From Pusillimonas sp. UBA3987 (GTDB taxonomy: Bacteria > Pseudomonadota > Gammaproteobacteria > Burkholderiales > Burkholderiaceae_B): a DNA stretch of 54,651 nucleotides. The notes below the pieces were generated by a model. That model saw only the letters and a program-made list of their open reading frames with translations. It was not told the origin of the DNA and searched no databases. Both the position numbers and the translations under genes were made by a program. Shown here one piece after another: positions 24,342 to 33,248 of this stretch (the stretch's first letter is position 1; every line of letters begins with the position of its first letter). The stretch spans positions 127,391 through 182,041 of the forward strand of contig DGCD01000003.1 in assembly GCA_002384935.1 (NCBI GenBank), given 5' to 3'.

Positions 24342-25569
24342 AGGCCTGCGGTTGTTCGGCTACCGCCAGATGCGAGGCGTCTTTCAAGACAACGAGTTCG
24401 GCTCCCGGTATGGCATTGGCCATGGTTTCCGACATGGACACCGGAGCGCCTTGGTCGAGTTCCCCGGCAATCACCAGGGTGGGGATCCTGATTTGTCCCA
24501 GGCGACTCGTGGTATCGACCGTGCCCACTGCATTGCAGCAGCCCACGTAGCCTTCGGCATCCGTGGTGACTAATCGACGGCGGAAGGTTGCCACGGTAGC
24601 CGGCCGTTCGCGGCGAAACTGCTCGTGGAAATAACGCTCCATCACGGCGTCGGCAATCACTTCGATTCCTTGTGCCTGGACGGTTGAAATGCGTTGTTGC
24701 CAAACGTCCCGAACATTGTCGGGATAGGCCGAAGTGGAATTGGCAATGACCAGTGTGCGAACCAGTTCTGGACGTTTGATGGCCAGTTCCTGACCGACCA
24801 TTCCGCCCATGGACAGACCAATCCAGATGACCGGGCCGCAATCCAGTTCTTCGACAAGCCGGGCGGCATCTTGCGCCAATTCCGCCATGGTGTAGAGGCC
24901 GGCCGGGGCGTCGGAGGCGCCATGGCCACGGTGGTCGTAAGTGACAACGTTGAAGTCGGCTGCCAGGATCGTCGCCAGGCGATCCCACATGGTCAGGTCG
25001 CACCCCAGGGCATGGCTCAATACTATGGTTTGTTTTTCCGTGCTGTTGTTGCGTGCAGGTCGAATGCTGTAATGCAGGGCCGGTTTGCTTTGGGTAATAC
25101 GTTCCTGGCCGTAGCCGGGATGAAACGTATCGCCCGGATTGGCCGGCGTGAGCGTATAACCGATTTCCTCGCCAATTTCCTTCAAAATAGCTTGTGCATG
25201 GCTGAAGCCGGTATTGGCGGCCGGTACACCGGCATAGATTGCCGTTTGAATAAGGATTTCCTTGAGTTCGTCGGGTGTCAGGCGCGTGTCGGGTGCGCCG
25301 CCTTGGAGCCCGGCGCGCACATGCAGCTCAAATTCTTCCCAGCGACCCAGTGCCATGGTAATGGCCAGCACCATCGCGCGACGCGTTTTTTTGTCCAGTC
25401 CAGGGCGCCCCCAGATCTCTTTCCAGGCAAATCGGGTGATGAGTTCCTGGAACTCGGCATTGAAATTGTTGGCGCGCTCAAAAGAGCGATCCACCCAGGC
25501 ATCGCCCAGGATTTCACGGCGATTCTTCAGGCCGCGCTCGAAGTCGTGACGGATAGGGTCAAAAGTCAT
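24307..25569 (-). CDS. pcaCD: 4-carboxymuconolactone decarboxylase - 3-oxoadipate enol-lactonase fusion
   Basis: Two consecutive pathway enzymes in one chain of 420 residues. The N-terminal part (about 1-130) is PcaC: FERGLKNRREILGDAWVDRS, ELHVRAGLQGG, ILIQTAIYAGVPAANT. The C-terminal part (about 160-420) is the alpha/beta hydrolase PcaD: LSHALGCDLTMWDRLA, YDHRGHGASDAP, nucleophile Ser in IGLSMGGMVGQ, and the His in DASHLAVAEQP. It converts 4-carboxymuconolactone to beta-ketoadipate. The domain order is the reverse of the actinobacterial PcaL (D then C). I chose ATG 25569 over a TTG seven codons upstream. It lies 33 bases after pcaB. Confidence 0.94.
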   Translation of the reverse strand: MTFDPIRHDFERGLKNRREILGDAWVDRSFERANNFNAEFQELITRFAWKEIWGRPGLDKKTRRAMVLAITMALGRWEEFELHVRAGLQGGAPDTRLTPDELKEILIQTAIYAGVPAANTGFSHAQAILKEIGEEIGYTLTPANPGDTFHPGYGQERITQSKPALHYSIRPARNNSTEKQTIVLSHALGCDLTMWDRLATILAADFNVVTYDHRGHGASDAPAGLYTMAELAQDAARLVEELDCGPVIWIGLSMGGMVGQELAIKRPELVRTLVIANSTSAYPDNVRDVWQQRISTVQAQGIEVIADAVMERYFHEQFRRERPATVATFRRRLVTTDAEGYVGCCNAVGTVDTTSRLGQIRIPTLVIAGELDQGAPVSMSETMANAIPGAELVVLKDASHLAVAEQPQAFTDAVQAFLSR

Positions 25570-25602
25570 CGTATCGGTTCCAGATAGCAAGTAGGTTAGA
25601 AC

Positions 25603-26970
25603 TTAAGCGTGTAATTGTTGACGCAATTCGGACAGTCGTGTGGTGGCAAGTTGTTGTGCCGATATGCTGGCCTTAACAGGATCAAACAGGCCTTGAAGGG
25701 TCTCGATTTCTATTTTTCCCGCCAGATCCGGGCTGTTCTGGACGGCCTCGCACACGACGTCGGCCAACTGACGGTTTTCGGCCAATGTTTTGCCTGTGAG
25801 CTCTTCCATTAAATGGTGTGCTGCAGGCCGGCCAATGGCTTGCGCCAGGTAAACAGAAACCGCTTCGGCAAAAATCAGGCCTTGGAGGTTGTCGATATTG
25901 CGCCGCATGCGTGCAGGGTCGACAAGCAAACCGGAAAAAGCTTCGCGCAGCGCGCTGATTGAACCGTGGGCGCTAAGAAACAAGCCGGGCCACTCTGCCA
26001 GTTCGGCTTGCCAGTTGCCCAGGCTGCGCTCGTGTTCCTGCGGCAGGGTCGCCAGTAAGGTGGCGGCTTTTTGTGGCGTGCGCGCCGCAGCGGCCAGGGC
26101 GATCATGGCCGACACCGGGTTCCGTTTGTGTGGCATGGCCGAGGAGCCGCCGCGCCCCTTACCTGAAGGTTCGGCCAGTTCGCCCACTTCGCCTTGCGAC
26201 ATGAGACTGAGATCTTTGCCTATTTTCCCCAGGCTGCCGGTTAGCACCGCCACTTCCAGCCCCAGGCGCACCCAGTTGTCGCGCTGCGTATGCCAGTTTC
26301 CTTGTGGCGGAGTCAAATCCAGAATACCTGCGAGGCGCTGTGCCACTGCGGGGCCTTTTTCGCCCATAACTGCCAGTGTCCCGATGGCGCCGCCCAGTTG
26401 AACCTGCAACGACATGTCGGCCAGGTCGATTAATGCCTGGCGGCTTCTTACCAGGGGCGCCGCCCAATTCACCATTTTGAAACCCAGGGTGGTGGTTTGC
26501 GCCGGCTGCATGAGTGTACGGGCCAGTACCGGGGTTTGAATATGCGCTTCGGCCAGGTCGAGCAGGCGGGCACACAGGGGCGCCAAATCGTTATCGATGA
26601 CTTGCAGCGCCTGACGCGTTACCAGTACCGAGCCGGTGTCGATGACGTCCTGGCTGGTGCTGCCCCAATGTACTTTGGTGGCCGCTTCCTTGTTTTGGCT
26701 TGCGACCGCCTGGGTGAGGGCCTTAACCAGTGGAATTGCCATGCTGCCGGCACGCCGGGCGGCAACGACAAGTTCCGGAATATTGAAGTTTTCCGCTGTG
26801 CAGTGCGCCGTAATAATCGTGGCCGTTTCGTTTGAAATGAGGCCTTCCTGGGCTTGGGCCTGGGCCAGGGCTGCTTCGAAATCGAGCATGGCTTGAACAA
26901 CATTGACGTCGTCAAAAACGTCGCTCATTTCAGTGGTGGTAAGAAAGCTTTCAAATAACGGCAGACTCAC
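25603..26970 (-). CDS. pcaB: 3-carboxy-cis,cis-muconate cycloisomerase
   Basis: Closes 3-carboxymuconate to 4-carboxymuconolactone. The 455-residue chain belongs to the fumarase/aspartase superfamily and carries its signature GSSAMPHKRNPV, HWGSTSQDVIDT near residue 100, and a C-terminal domain typical of the family. Two GTG codons (26976, 26970) could start it; GGAG lies five bases before the second, so I prefer 26970. pcaB and pcaCD form an operon on the minus strand. Confidence 0.95.
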   Translation of the reverse strand: MSLPLFESFLTTTEMSDVFDDVNVVQAMLDFEAALAQAQAQEGLISNETATIITAHCTAENFNIPELVVAARRAGSMAIPLVKALTQAVASQNKEAATKVHWGSTSQDVIDTGSVLVTRQALQVIDNDLAPLCARLLDLAEAHIQTPVLARTLMQPAQTTTLGFKMVNWAAPLVRSRQALIDLADMSLQVQLGGAIGTLAVMGEKGPAVAQRLAGILDLTPPQGNWHTQRDNWVRLGLEVAVLTGSLGKIGKDLSLMSQGEVGELAEPSGKGRGGSSAMPHKRNPVSAMIALAAAARTPQKAATLLATLPQEHERSLGNWQAELAEWPGLFLSAHGSISALREAFSGLLVDPARMRRNIDNLQGLIFAEAVSVYLAQAIGRPAAHHLMEELTGKTLAENRQLADVVCEAVQNSPDLAGKIEIETLQGLFDPVKASISAQQLATTRLSELRQQLHA

Positions 26971-27052
26971 GGGCACTCCAGAAAGACAATCGGGACCATG
27001 TTTTATGGCCCCGATATTGTACGGCGTTGTGTCTTGGCCTGCTGCGACACGG

Positions 27053-28690
27053 TTATTTTGCGCTTAAGCGCGGTTCGTCGGAACCCACCATGGCGGGCCG
27101 ACCCTGGCTTCTTAAACCGGTATTGAGCACGGCAATGGCTTCGGCCAGATTATCGGCCTCGGCGGAAAGCGTACGTACGGTTTGACTTAGATCATTGACC
27201 AGATTGGCATTCTGTTGCGTGACGCCATCCATTTGCCCAATGGCCTGATTGATTTCACTTAAACCGGTTGATTGTTCGACCGACGCCGTGGTGATTTCGT
27301 TCATGATATCGGTCACGCGCCGCACTGACTCAACAATTTCCTTCATTGTGTCGCCGGCTCGAGAGGCTTGTTGGGAGCCGGCGCTGATGCGCGCGTTGGA
27401 GTTGTCGATCAGGCCTTTGACTTCCTTGGCTGCCTGAGAGCTCTTCAGTGCCAGATTACGGACTTCCCCGGCTACCACGGCGAAGCTTTTGCCGGCTTCG
27501 CCCGCACGCGCGGACTCAACCGCGGCATTAAGCGCCAGAATGTTCGTTTGAAAGGCAATGCCTTCAATAAGCGTCACGATATCGGCAATTTTGCCGGAGC
27601 TTTCGCTGATGCCGTTCATGGTGTGAACCACTTCGGATACGACTTCGCCGCCGCGCTGTGCAATGGCCATGCTTTCGTCGGCCAGGCGATTGGCCAGGTG
27701 GGCATTGTCTGTGTTCTGTTTAACGGTAACCGTGATTTCTTCCATGGCCGTGGCGGTTTCCTGCAACGACGAAGCCTGATCTTCGGTGCGGGCCGACAAG
27801 TGCCCGTTGTTGGCATAAAGGACTTGCGCCGTATGGCCCGTGGCGGTAATGCCGGTTTGAACGTCATTGGCGATGCTGATCAGGCTTTTACGCATGATGT
27901 CCAGATAGAAGTTCAGGTCGTTGACTTCCCGGCTCTGGCCCTCTTCAAGCTCATGGGTGAGATTGCCCGCTGAAATCTGGCGTGCCTGGCGTGCTGCATC
28001 GTTCAGGGAAGTGACCATGCGCCTGGCAATGACCCAACCGTATCCCATCATGCCGGCACTGAGCAAAGCAATGGCCGGCCAGGCATAGTATTGGTGGGCT
28101 TGTGGGATGCCGCCCGTCGCGGCATAGTAGGCACCAATGGCAATGGCGCCTAAACCCATCGTTGTGGCGCGCAATATGCCGGCGCGCAGGCTGCGACTGA
28201 ACGGTCGGGCGACCCAATCGACAATACGCAGCATGCCTTTATGTACTTTTTGGCCCTGGCGTATCGTATGCCACCGTGCCTTTCCCCCGTTGATGCTTTC
28301 GTAAAAAGCCTCGGCGGCTTCAACTTGTTCGGGGCTTGGTTTGATGCGTACCGACGCGTAACAGGTGACTTCGCCATGTTCGACAACCGGGTAGGCATTA
28401 GCCAGCACCCAGTAAAAACCGCCATCTTTGCGCCGGTTCTTTACCAGGCCCAGCCATGGCTTGCCCGCTTGCAGTGTTTCCCAGAGGTCGGCAAAGGCTT
28501 CAGGCGGCATGTCGGGATGCCGGATAATATTGTGCGGTTTGCCGATCAGTTCATCGCGGGTAAAACCACTGACTTCGATAAATGCGGGATTCGCATAAAT
28601 AATGCGCCCTTTCATGTCGGTTTTCGAGATCAGGTATTGATCTTCGCGTACAACAATTTCTACATCGGTCACCGGCAAGTTCTTGCGCAT
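27053..28690 (-). CDS. Aer-like methyl-accepting chemotaxis protein with PAS domain
   Basis: The 545-residue receptor has an N-terminal PAS domain (about 10-125; KGRIIYANPAFIEVSGFTRD, NIIRHPDMPPEAF, the FAD-type Aer pattern). Two close membrane helices lie near 165-205, then a HAMP region (ARQARQISAGNLTHELEEG), then the MCP signalling domain with the hairpin tip IEGIAFQTNILALNAAVESA (single outline span). No large periplasmic sensor domain is present. I favour the ATG at 28690 (GAGTG seven bases before) over 28696. It is adjacent to, and the same strand as, pcaB; it may guide cells by redox or energy state during aromatic growth, which is inference. Confidence 0.93.
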   Translation of the reverse strand: MRKNLPVTDVEIVVREDQYLISKTDMKGRIIYANPAFIEVSGFTRDELIGKPHNIIRHPDMPPEAFADLWETLQAGKPWLGLVKNRRKDGGFYWVLANAYPVVEHGEVTCYASVRIKPSPEQVEAAEAFYESINGGKARWHTIRQGQKVHKGMLRIVDWVARPFSRSLRAGILRATTMGLGAIAIGAYYAATGGIPQAHQYYAWPAIALLSAGMMGYGWVIARRMVTSLNDAARQARQISAGNLTHELEEGQSREVNDLNFYLDIMRKSLISIANDVQTGITATGHTAQVLYANNGHLSARTEDQASSLQETATAMEEITVTVKQNTDNAHLANRLADESMAIAQRGGEVVSEVVHTMNGISESSGKIADIVTLIEGIAFQTNILALNAAVESARAGEAGKSFAVVAGEVRNLALKSSQAAKEVKGLIDNSNARISAGSQQASRAGDTMKEIVESVRRVTDIMNEITTASVEQSTGLSEINQAIGQMDGVTQQNANLVNDLSQTVRTLSAEADNLAEAIAVLNTGLRSQGRPAMVGSDEPRLSAK

Positions 28691-28761
28691 ACACATTCAC
28701 TCTATTGTTGCAGGCGCCGCTGGCGCCTTCCATTACACGAGGGGTTGACGGGCGCAAAGAA

Positions 28762-28796
28762 AACGCCCTTGCCAGACAAGTGCTGGCAAGGGCGTT
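28762..28796 (-). terminator. Terminator after the substrate-binding protein gene
   Basis: A perfect 14-bp stem (AACGCCCTTGCCAG / CTGGCAAGGGCGTT) has a seven-base loop. On the minus strand it is followed by TTTCTTT. It closes the operon read from 32031 down to 28815 and separates it from the chemoreceptor gene. Confidence 0.9.
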
Positions 28797-28814
28797 AACG
28801 GCTGCGTGAACGGA

Positions 28815-29822
28815 TTATTTAGTGTTTTGTACGAACTCGTTGGTAAACAAATCGTTCAGTTCGATGCGATTGCGGATAATGTCCTGGTCGATATAGAAGT
28901 CTTGCAGCCGTGACACGCGTTGCGGGTCGAATTGGCCCGTTGTGTCCTGATCTGCATAGACGTTGTTGGCGTAATAGGTCAACACTTTTTCAACAAATGC
29001 TTCCCGGCCTTTGTATGAAGGCATGAACGAGACATATTCTTTGGCCGCCAGGGCAGGGTTATCGCGTACTTCCTCGAAGGCTTTAAGCGTCGCGTTAACG
29101 AACTTTTGAACCACTTCCGGATTCTTGGCAATCATATCCTCCGACGCCAGCACAGCCTGCGCCATACCGGGAAAGTAGTCGCCAGTGGATTGCCAGGTCA
29201 TCGGGATCCCTTCGGCTTCGACCATGGCGCCATTTTCGGGGGCGCCAATCATGCCTTGCGCTTTGCCCGAGGCCACCAGTTGCCAGATACCCACCGGACC
29301 GGCAGCTTGAATATCGGCATCGGCACGGGTTAAGTTGGCTTGAGCCAGCACGGCCAGGGTGGCATAAAACGACGTGTCTTGATACGACATGACCGTAATG
29401 TTTTTGTCTTTAAGGTCGGCTGGTTTGTTGATATTTGCGTCTTCGCGCATCATCATCTGGTGCAGGGCACCGCCGCCCAGTAACGCAACGCCTTTCACGG
29501 GGATATCGTTCTGGCGAAGAATAATGGGAGTGTCGCCCAGCGCGCCGCCGAGTTCGGCATTGCCTGCGCCCAGTTGCTTGCCAACGTCGGCACCGCCTTT
29601 AACGGTAACAAAATTGACTTTCAGGCCTTCGTCTTCATAATAGCCCTTGTTCTGTGCCAGCATCAGTGGTGCGAACGCAATCACGCCGGCCGGTGCGGGT
29701 AGCAGGTAGGTCATTTCAGTGGTTTGGGCAGAGGCATTCGAGATACCCAGCCCCAATGTTGTCACAGTGGCAAACAACGCCGTTGCGGCGCCGCGCTGCA
29801 GTTTTTTCAGGTTATGGATCAT
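28815..29822 (-). CDS. ABC transporter substrate-binding protein (SsuA/TauA/NMT1 type)
   Basis: This 335-residue periplasmic protein has a cleavable signal (about 1-32, ending SNASAQ). Its fold belongs to the NMT1/SsuA-like group: VIAFAPLMLAQNKGYYEDEGLKV (outline), GAGNAELGGALGDTPIILR, DLKDKNITVMSYQDTSFYATL. Such proteins bind sulfonates, thiamine precursors or aromatic acids. No permease or ATPase gene is near it. Its ATG overlaps the monooxygenase stop (ATGA), so its ligand is probably the substrate of the two oxygenases upstream. Confidence 0.88.
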   Translation of the reverse strand: MIHNLKKLQRGAATALFATVTTLGLGISNASAQTTEMTYLLPAPAGVIAFAPLMLAQNKGYYEDEGLKVNFVTVKGGADVGKQLGAGNAELGGALGDTPIILRQNDIPVKGVALLGGGALHQMMMREDANINKPADLKDKNITVMSYQDTSFYATLAVLAQANLTRADADIQAAGPVGIWQLVASGKAQGMIGAPENGAMVEAEGIPMTWQSTGDYFPGMAQAVLASEDMIAKNPEVVQKFVNATLKAFEEVRDNPALAAKEYVSFMPSYKGREAFVEKVLTYYANNVYADQDTTGQFDPQRVSRLQDFYIDQDIIRNRIELNDLFTNEFVQNTK

Positions 29823-31030
29823 GGTGTCGTTTCCTGGTTATGGTTTGGTGTTACGCCTTCAAATGGGTTAAGTGCTTCGAGCTGCTGATAAAACTGATCA
29901 ACTTGTAATTGTGCGTTTTGCTCCATTTTTCGGTTGCGCGCCAGGCAACTGGCCGCGTCTTCAAGGGCGCCGGCTTCGCCCACTTTGCGCGAGGCATCCT
30001 GAACGAACCGGCAAAAAGGGTAACGGGCCGCGCCGAACGCCTCCAGCGCCGACGTTTGGCACTGGTGTTCCTGCAAAAGCGTTTTCAGAACGACTGCATC
30101 TTCAATGGCCATGGCGCCGCCCTGGCCCATGAACGGGGTAGAGGCGTGCGCCGCATCGCCAATCAGCAACACCCGGCCTTTATGCCAGGGCAAGGCGGCG
30201 GCGACTTCTTCAACCACGGTGTAGAGCACTTCGCTGTGTTCTGATACCTCGTCCAGGAAGGGGCGCGAGGGCCCCTGGAACTCGGCAAATTTCTCGCGCA
30301 TGATGCGTGGCCAGTCTTGTGGATCGAACCACGGGTTGTCGGGTTCGGGCACCGTGCCGAAAATATAGAGCTTGTCGTTGCTGATGGGCATAATGCCCAG
30401 GCGTTTGCCGATGCCCATTTGCATGTATTTGTCGTGCAATCCGGCAGGGCGCTGATGAACGCTGCGCCAGACGCCGAAATGGGTGCTTCGGGGCACAATC
30501 TCGGGGAAAATCAATTGGCGAATCTGGGAACGGATGCCGTCGGCGGCGACAATCAAGTCGAACGGTTCTTCATTGCCGTCGTTGAATGTCACGGTTGCGG
30601 GGGCAGAGGGGTCGGATGAATTCAAACGTGCAACCGTGGTGGCAAGCTTGATGTTGACCCCCAATGTCGCCAACCTGGCAGCCAGAATGCGGTGGATCTC
30701 GCTGCGTTTGATACCCAGAATGGGCGGGATGCCGGGCGAGACACTCGGGTAGAACACATTGGTGATGGGCGCGCCGGTGTGGTCCAGGTATACGTTCTTG
30801 CCGTCGGCAATGGCGAAACCGGCTTCCAGTATTTGCGGCAGCACGCCTACTTTTTCCAGCGATCGCAGGCCGTTGCTATAGACGAAAATGCCCGAACTTT
30901 GAAACCGCCACTGGTCTTGCTTTTCAATCAGCGTAACGTTCAAACCCAGTTCGGCCAGGGTAATGGCAGTGGAGCAGCCGGCAATGCCGGCGCCCACGAT
31001 GAGGACTTTGTTTATGGGTTTCGCAGTCAT
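29819..31030 (-). CDS. FAD-dependent aromatic monooxygenase
   Basis: A 403-residue group A flavoprotein hydroxylase of the salicylate / 3-hydroxybenzoate hydroxylase type. It has the FAD fold VLIVGAGIAGCSTAITLAE, the DG motif FDLIVAADGIRSQI, and the second FAD motif VLLIGDAAHASTPFMGQGGA. It most likely hydroxylates a monocyclic aromatic acid using NAD(P)H and O2. The substrate cannot be read from sequence. It overlaps the Rieske gene (upstream) and the binding-protein gene (downstream) by ATGA each, so the three are translationally coupled. Confidence 0.88.
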   Translation of the reverse strand: MTAKPINKVLIVGAGIAGCSTAITLAELGLNVTLIEKQDQWRFQSSGIFVYSNGLRSLEKVGVLPQILEAGFAIADGKNVYLDHTGAPITNVFYPSVSPGIPPILGIKRSEIHRILAARLATLGVNIKLATTVARLNSSDPSAPATVTFNDGNEEPFDLIVAADGIRSQIRQLIFPEIVPRSTHFGVWRSVHQRPAGLHDKYMQMGIGKRLGIMPISNDKLYIFGTVPEPDNPWFDPQDWPRIMREKFAEFQGPSRPFLDEVSEHSEVLYTVVEEVAAALPWHKGRVLLIGDAAHASTPFMGQGGAMAIEDAVVLKTLLQEHQCQTSALEAFGAARYPFCRFVQDASRKVGEAGALEDAASCLARNRKMEQNAQLQVDQFYQQLEALNPFEGVTPNHNQETTP

Positions 31031-32031
31031 GCTGCAACCTCTGCCTGGGCCAGCCTGTTGAGAATGGCGTGTGCCTCACGCACCGCCTTGTCTGCCTTCA
31101 AACCCATTGGCGGCTCATTCGCGGCCCATTTCTGGTTGGATTGCTGCGCCTGCGTTATGTCAACGTCTTCCAGATGCACGATACGGGTGTCGTGGTCGAG
31201 CTGTTGCGAGAACGCGGTGTCATCGATGCGAAAGTTGCGTGCAAGCGCCACGTAGTAATGGTGGGAGGTATCGGTTTCAGGGGTAATGAAATGATCGGCC
31301 CTTAAATCGACCTGTTCGGATTCGTTTTCGTTACGAACAAGCACGGTGACATTACCCGGCGGCGTCCATTCCGCCATCTGGGTGCGGGTGATGGGTTCCT
31401 GCAAGGCGTGCCAGGCTTTGTGCGCAGGGGCCTGATGGGTGTTGTGAAAGATCCGTTGGGTACGCACGCTTTGCCCTTCGGTGTGAACTTCCAGCGGATC
31501 TTGGCCCAGTCGGCGGGCATCGAACCCAATTGATGCGGCATGCAGGAAAGCCACGTGCGATAAATCCAGCAGGTTGTCGCTCATGTAGCTATGGTTGGCT
31601 TTGACATTGAAATACTGAATGATTTCGGTATTCCAGTTATTTGATTCGCGCCACGGGCGCGAGGGTAAGGGGGTATCTGCAGCCAGTGCCGGGTTGCCCG
31701 GAAATATCCAGACTAAACCGTAGCGTTCCTGCGCAGGGTAGCTGCGCACTTGGGCGCGGGGCGGGATAGCTTCTTGCGATGGAATGCCAACGCATTGGCC
31801 TTGGCCGTTGAATGCCATGCCGTGATAAATGCAGCGCAGGGTGTTGTTTTCAACCGTGCCTTTCGATAATGGCGCCAGGCGATGCGGACAAACGTCGCGC
31901 AAAATGGCGGGCGTGCCGTTATCGGCCCGGAACAGGACAACCGGCTCATTACAGATAACCCGTGCAAAGGGAGCGCCAGGCTGGAGCTCCTGGCTAGTAC
32001 ACGCAACATACCAGACGTTTTTCAGCATCAT
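31027..32031 (-). CDS. Rieske non-haem iron oxygenase, VanA-like
   Basis: A 334-residue oxygenase component with a Rieske 2Fe-2S cluster site, CPHRLAPLSKG and CIYHGMAF (C-x-H ... C-x2-H), and a mononuclear iron site in NLLDLSHVAFLH. The size and N-terminus (MLKNVWYVACTSQEL) place it with vanillate/dicamba-type O-demethylases. No VanB-like reductase gene is close, so electrons must come from elsewhere. Start: ATG 32031 followed at once by a second ATG; a GTG at 32049 is possible. It probably acts first on a methoxylated or related aromatic, with the flavin enzyme acting next; that order is inference. Confidence 0.88.
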   Translation of the reverse strand: MMLKNVWYVACTSQELQPGAPFARVICNEPVVLFRADNGTPAILRDVCPHRLAPLSKGTVENNTLRCIYHGMAFNGQGQCVGIPSQEAIPPRAQVRSYPAQERYGLVWIFPGNPALAADTPLPSRPWRESNNWNTEIIQYFNVKANHSYMSDNLLDLSHVAFLHAASIGFDARRLGQDPLEVHTEGQSVRTQRIFHNTHQAPAHKAWHALQEPITRTQMAEWTPPGNVTVLVRNENESEQVDLRADHFITPETDTSHHYYVALARNFRIDDTAFSQQLDHDTRIVHLEDVDITQAQQSNQKWAANEPPMGLKADKAVREAHAILNRLAQAEVAA

Positions 32032-32056
32032 GATTCGACTTCGACCCACATAAAAT

Positions 32057-32078
32057 TAATTCGTTGTGTCGTGAATTA
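32057..32078. promoter_or_regulatory. 22-bp inverted repeat before the Rieske gene (candidate TetR operator)
   Basis: TAATTC and GAATTA arms are separated by ten bases (GTTGTGTCGT). It lies in the 68-base gap between the tetR-type gene and the Rieske gene. A near-perfect AATAAT-TC-ATTATT palindrome (32844-32857) lies upstream of the tetR-type gene and may be a second, autoregulatory site. Confidence 0.45.
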
Positions 32079-32099
32079 TGATGCCAGCAAAATGTCGGG

Positions 32100-32789
32100 T
32101 CAATTCGGGTTAGCGCTAGGTTGCTCCGGTTCGTTTTTAACACCGTTCAGAATCAGGTCTGTCAGGAAGTCGATATAGCGCTTCTTAATTTCCTCGGGTG
32201 GGGTGTTGGGGCCGAAAAGTTCGCGCAACAGCGGTTCGGCAGAGGTAAAGAATTCGGTGAGGCCAATGAGGGCAACGTGAAGAAACCGGGGGTCAAGCGC
32301 GCGTACGGAGGTGTTGGGCGTGTCGTGCAGCATGCTTACCGTTAGCGTTAACCCCCGGGCCGTGACCCGGCTGAGTAACTCGTTTTCGGGGCTGTGCGCC
32401 GATTTGCCATAGATTTGGTCAAGCACGAGGCGGTGAAAGTGCGGATTGGCCTCGATAAGGTCGATCATGCCGGTCAGGCGCGATTTCAGTTTGTCTTCCA
32501 GCGGGGCGTGGCTTTGTACCGACGGACGCACGGTTTCATGCTCGCCTTCGACCAGCCGCTGCGTGGCACGGGTAAGCAGGCTGTCTTTGCTGCCGAAGTA
32601 ATAGCGCAGAAGAGCAGGGTGCACACCCGCCCGCTGTGCCACTGCAGCCAGCGTAAGCGCCTGGGGCGGGGTGTGGCGCAGCTCTTCAATGGTTGCATCA
32701 AGCAGGGCTTCGGGACCAACGCCGTCAACGGCATCGGGCCGGCCTTTTGTGCGTGATTTGCGCGGTTTGCGCGGTGTTGATGTTGCCAT
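32100..32789 (-). CDS. TetR-family regulator
   Basis: A 229-residue repressor-type protein. After a basic N-terminal tail (TPRKPRKSRTKGRPD) it has a TetR helix-turn-helix (about 30-75) with LTLAAVAQRAGVHPALLRYYFGSKDSLL (outline), then a helical ligand domain. It lies just upstream of the Rieske/flavin oxygenase operon on the same strand and probably represses it until an aromatic ligand binds. ATG 32789 has AGGAAA before it. Confidence 0.9.
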   Translation of the reverse strand: MATSTPRKPRKSRTKGRPDAVDGVGPEALLDATIEELRHTPPQALTLAAVAQRAGVHPALLRYYFGSKDSLLTRATQRLVEGEHETVRPSVQSHAPLEDKLKSRLTGMIDLIEANPHFHRLVLDQIYGKSAHSPENELLSRVTARGLTLTVSMLHDTPNTSVRALDPRFLHVALIGLTEFFTSAEPLLRELFGPNTPPEEIKKRYIDFLTDLILNGVKNEPEQPSANPN

Positions 32790-32975
32790 GGTTTCCTGCA
32801 AAATTTGTGTTTAAAAAAGAATTTATTTCATTCTACGGCATTAAATAATTCATTATTAAGATAATTAAGGGGTATGCAAGGGGAAGGCGATGCTTTTATC
32901 CGCCCCGGCTTTTGCGAATTGTTGGGGCAATAAAGTGCGGCCAGACTGGGGCTTCGTTTCAAACCGGAGAGCCAG

Positions 32976-33248
32976 ATGAAGCCACTTCAGCGAACGGCCA
33001 GAGAATGCGGCCAGGGAATGACGGAATACCTCATTATTGTTGCCCTGGTGGCAGTGGCCGCCATTGCGGTGTATCAAACGTTCGGACAGGTGATTAGGGC
33101 GCAAACGGCGGCCATGGCGCAAGAGTTGGCGGGTGAAGACGGTTCGGCGCAATCACAAATGGCCCAAAGTGCGGCCCAGGCGGGAGCTTTGCAAAGCGAG
33201 GCGAAAAGCCTCAAGTCGTTCACCGGTAACGCCGGGGCCGGTCAGTGA
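32976..33248 (+). CDS. Flp-type (type IVb) pilin
   Basis: A 90-residue prepilin. The leader MKPLQRTARECG is cut after Gly12, giving QGMTEY with Glu at +5, followed by a hydrophobic helix (LIIVALVAVAAIAVY). This is the class IVb pilin pattern. The tail is Ala/Gln-rich. It is the first gene of the tad locus and overlaps the next start (GTGA). A prepilin peptidase gene is not in the locus. Confidence 0.85.
   Translation: MKPLQRTARECGQGMTEYLIIVALVAVAAIAVYQTFGQVIRAQTAAMAQELAGEDGSAQSQMAQSAAQAGALQSEAKSLKSFTGNAGAGQ

Noticed and set aside
24694..25587. A 297-codon plus-strand frame opposite pcaCD
   Set aside because: It is a shadow of the fused decarboxylase-lactonase gene.
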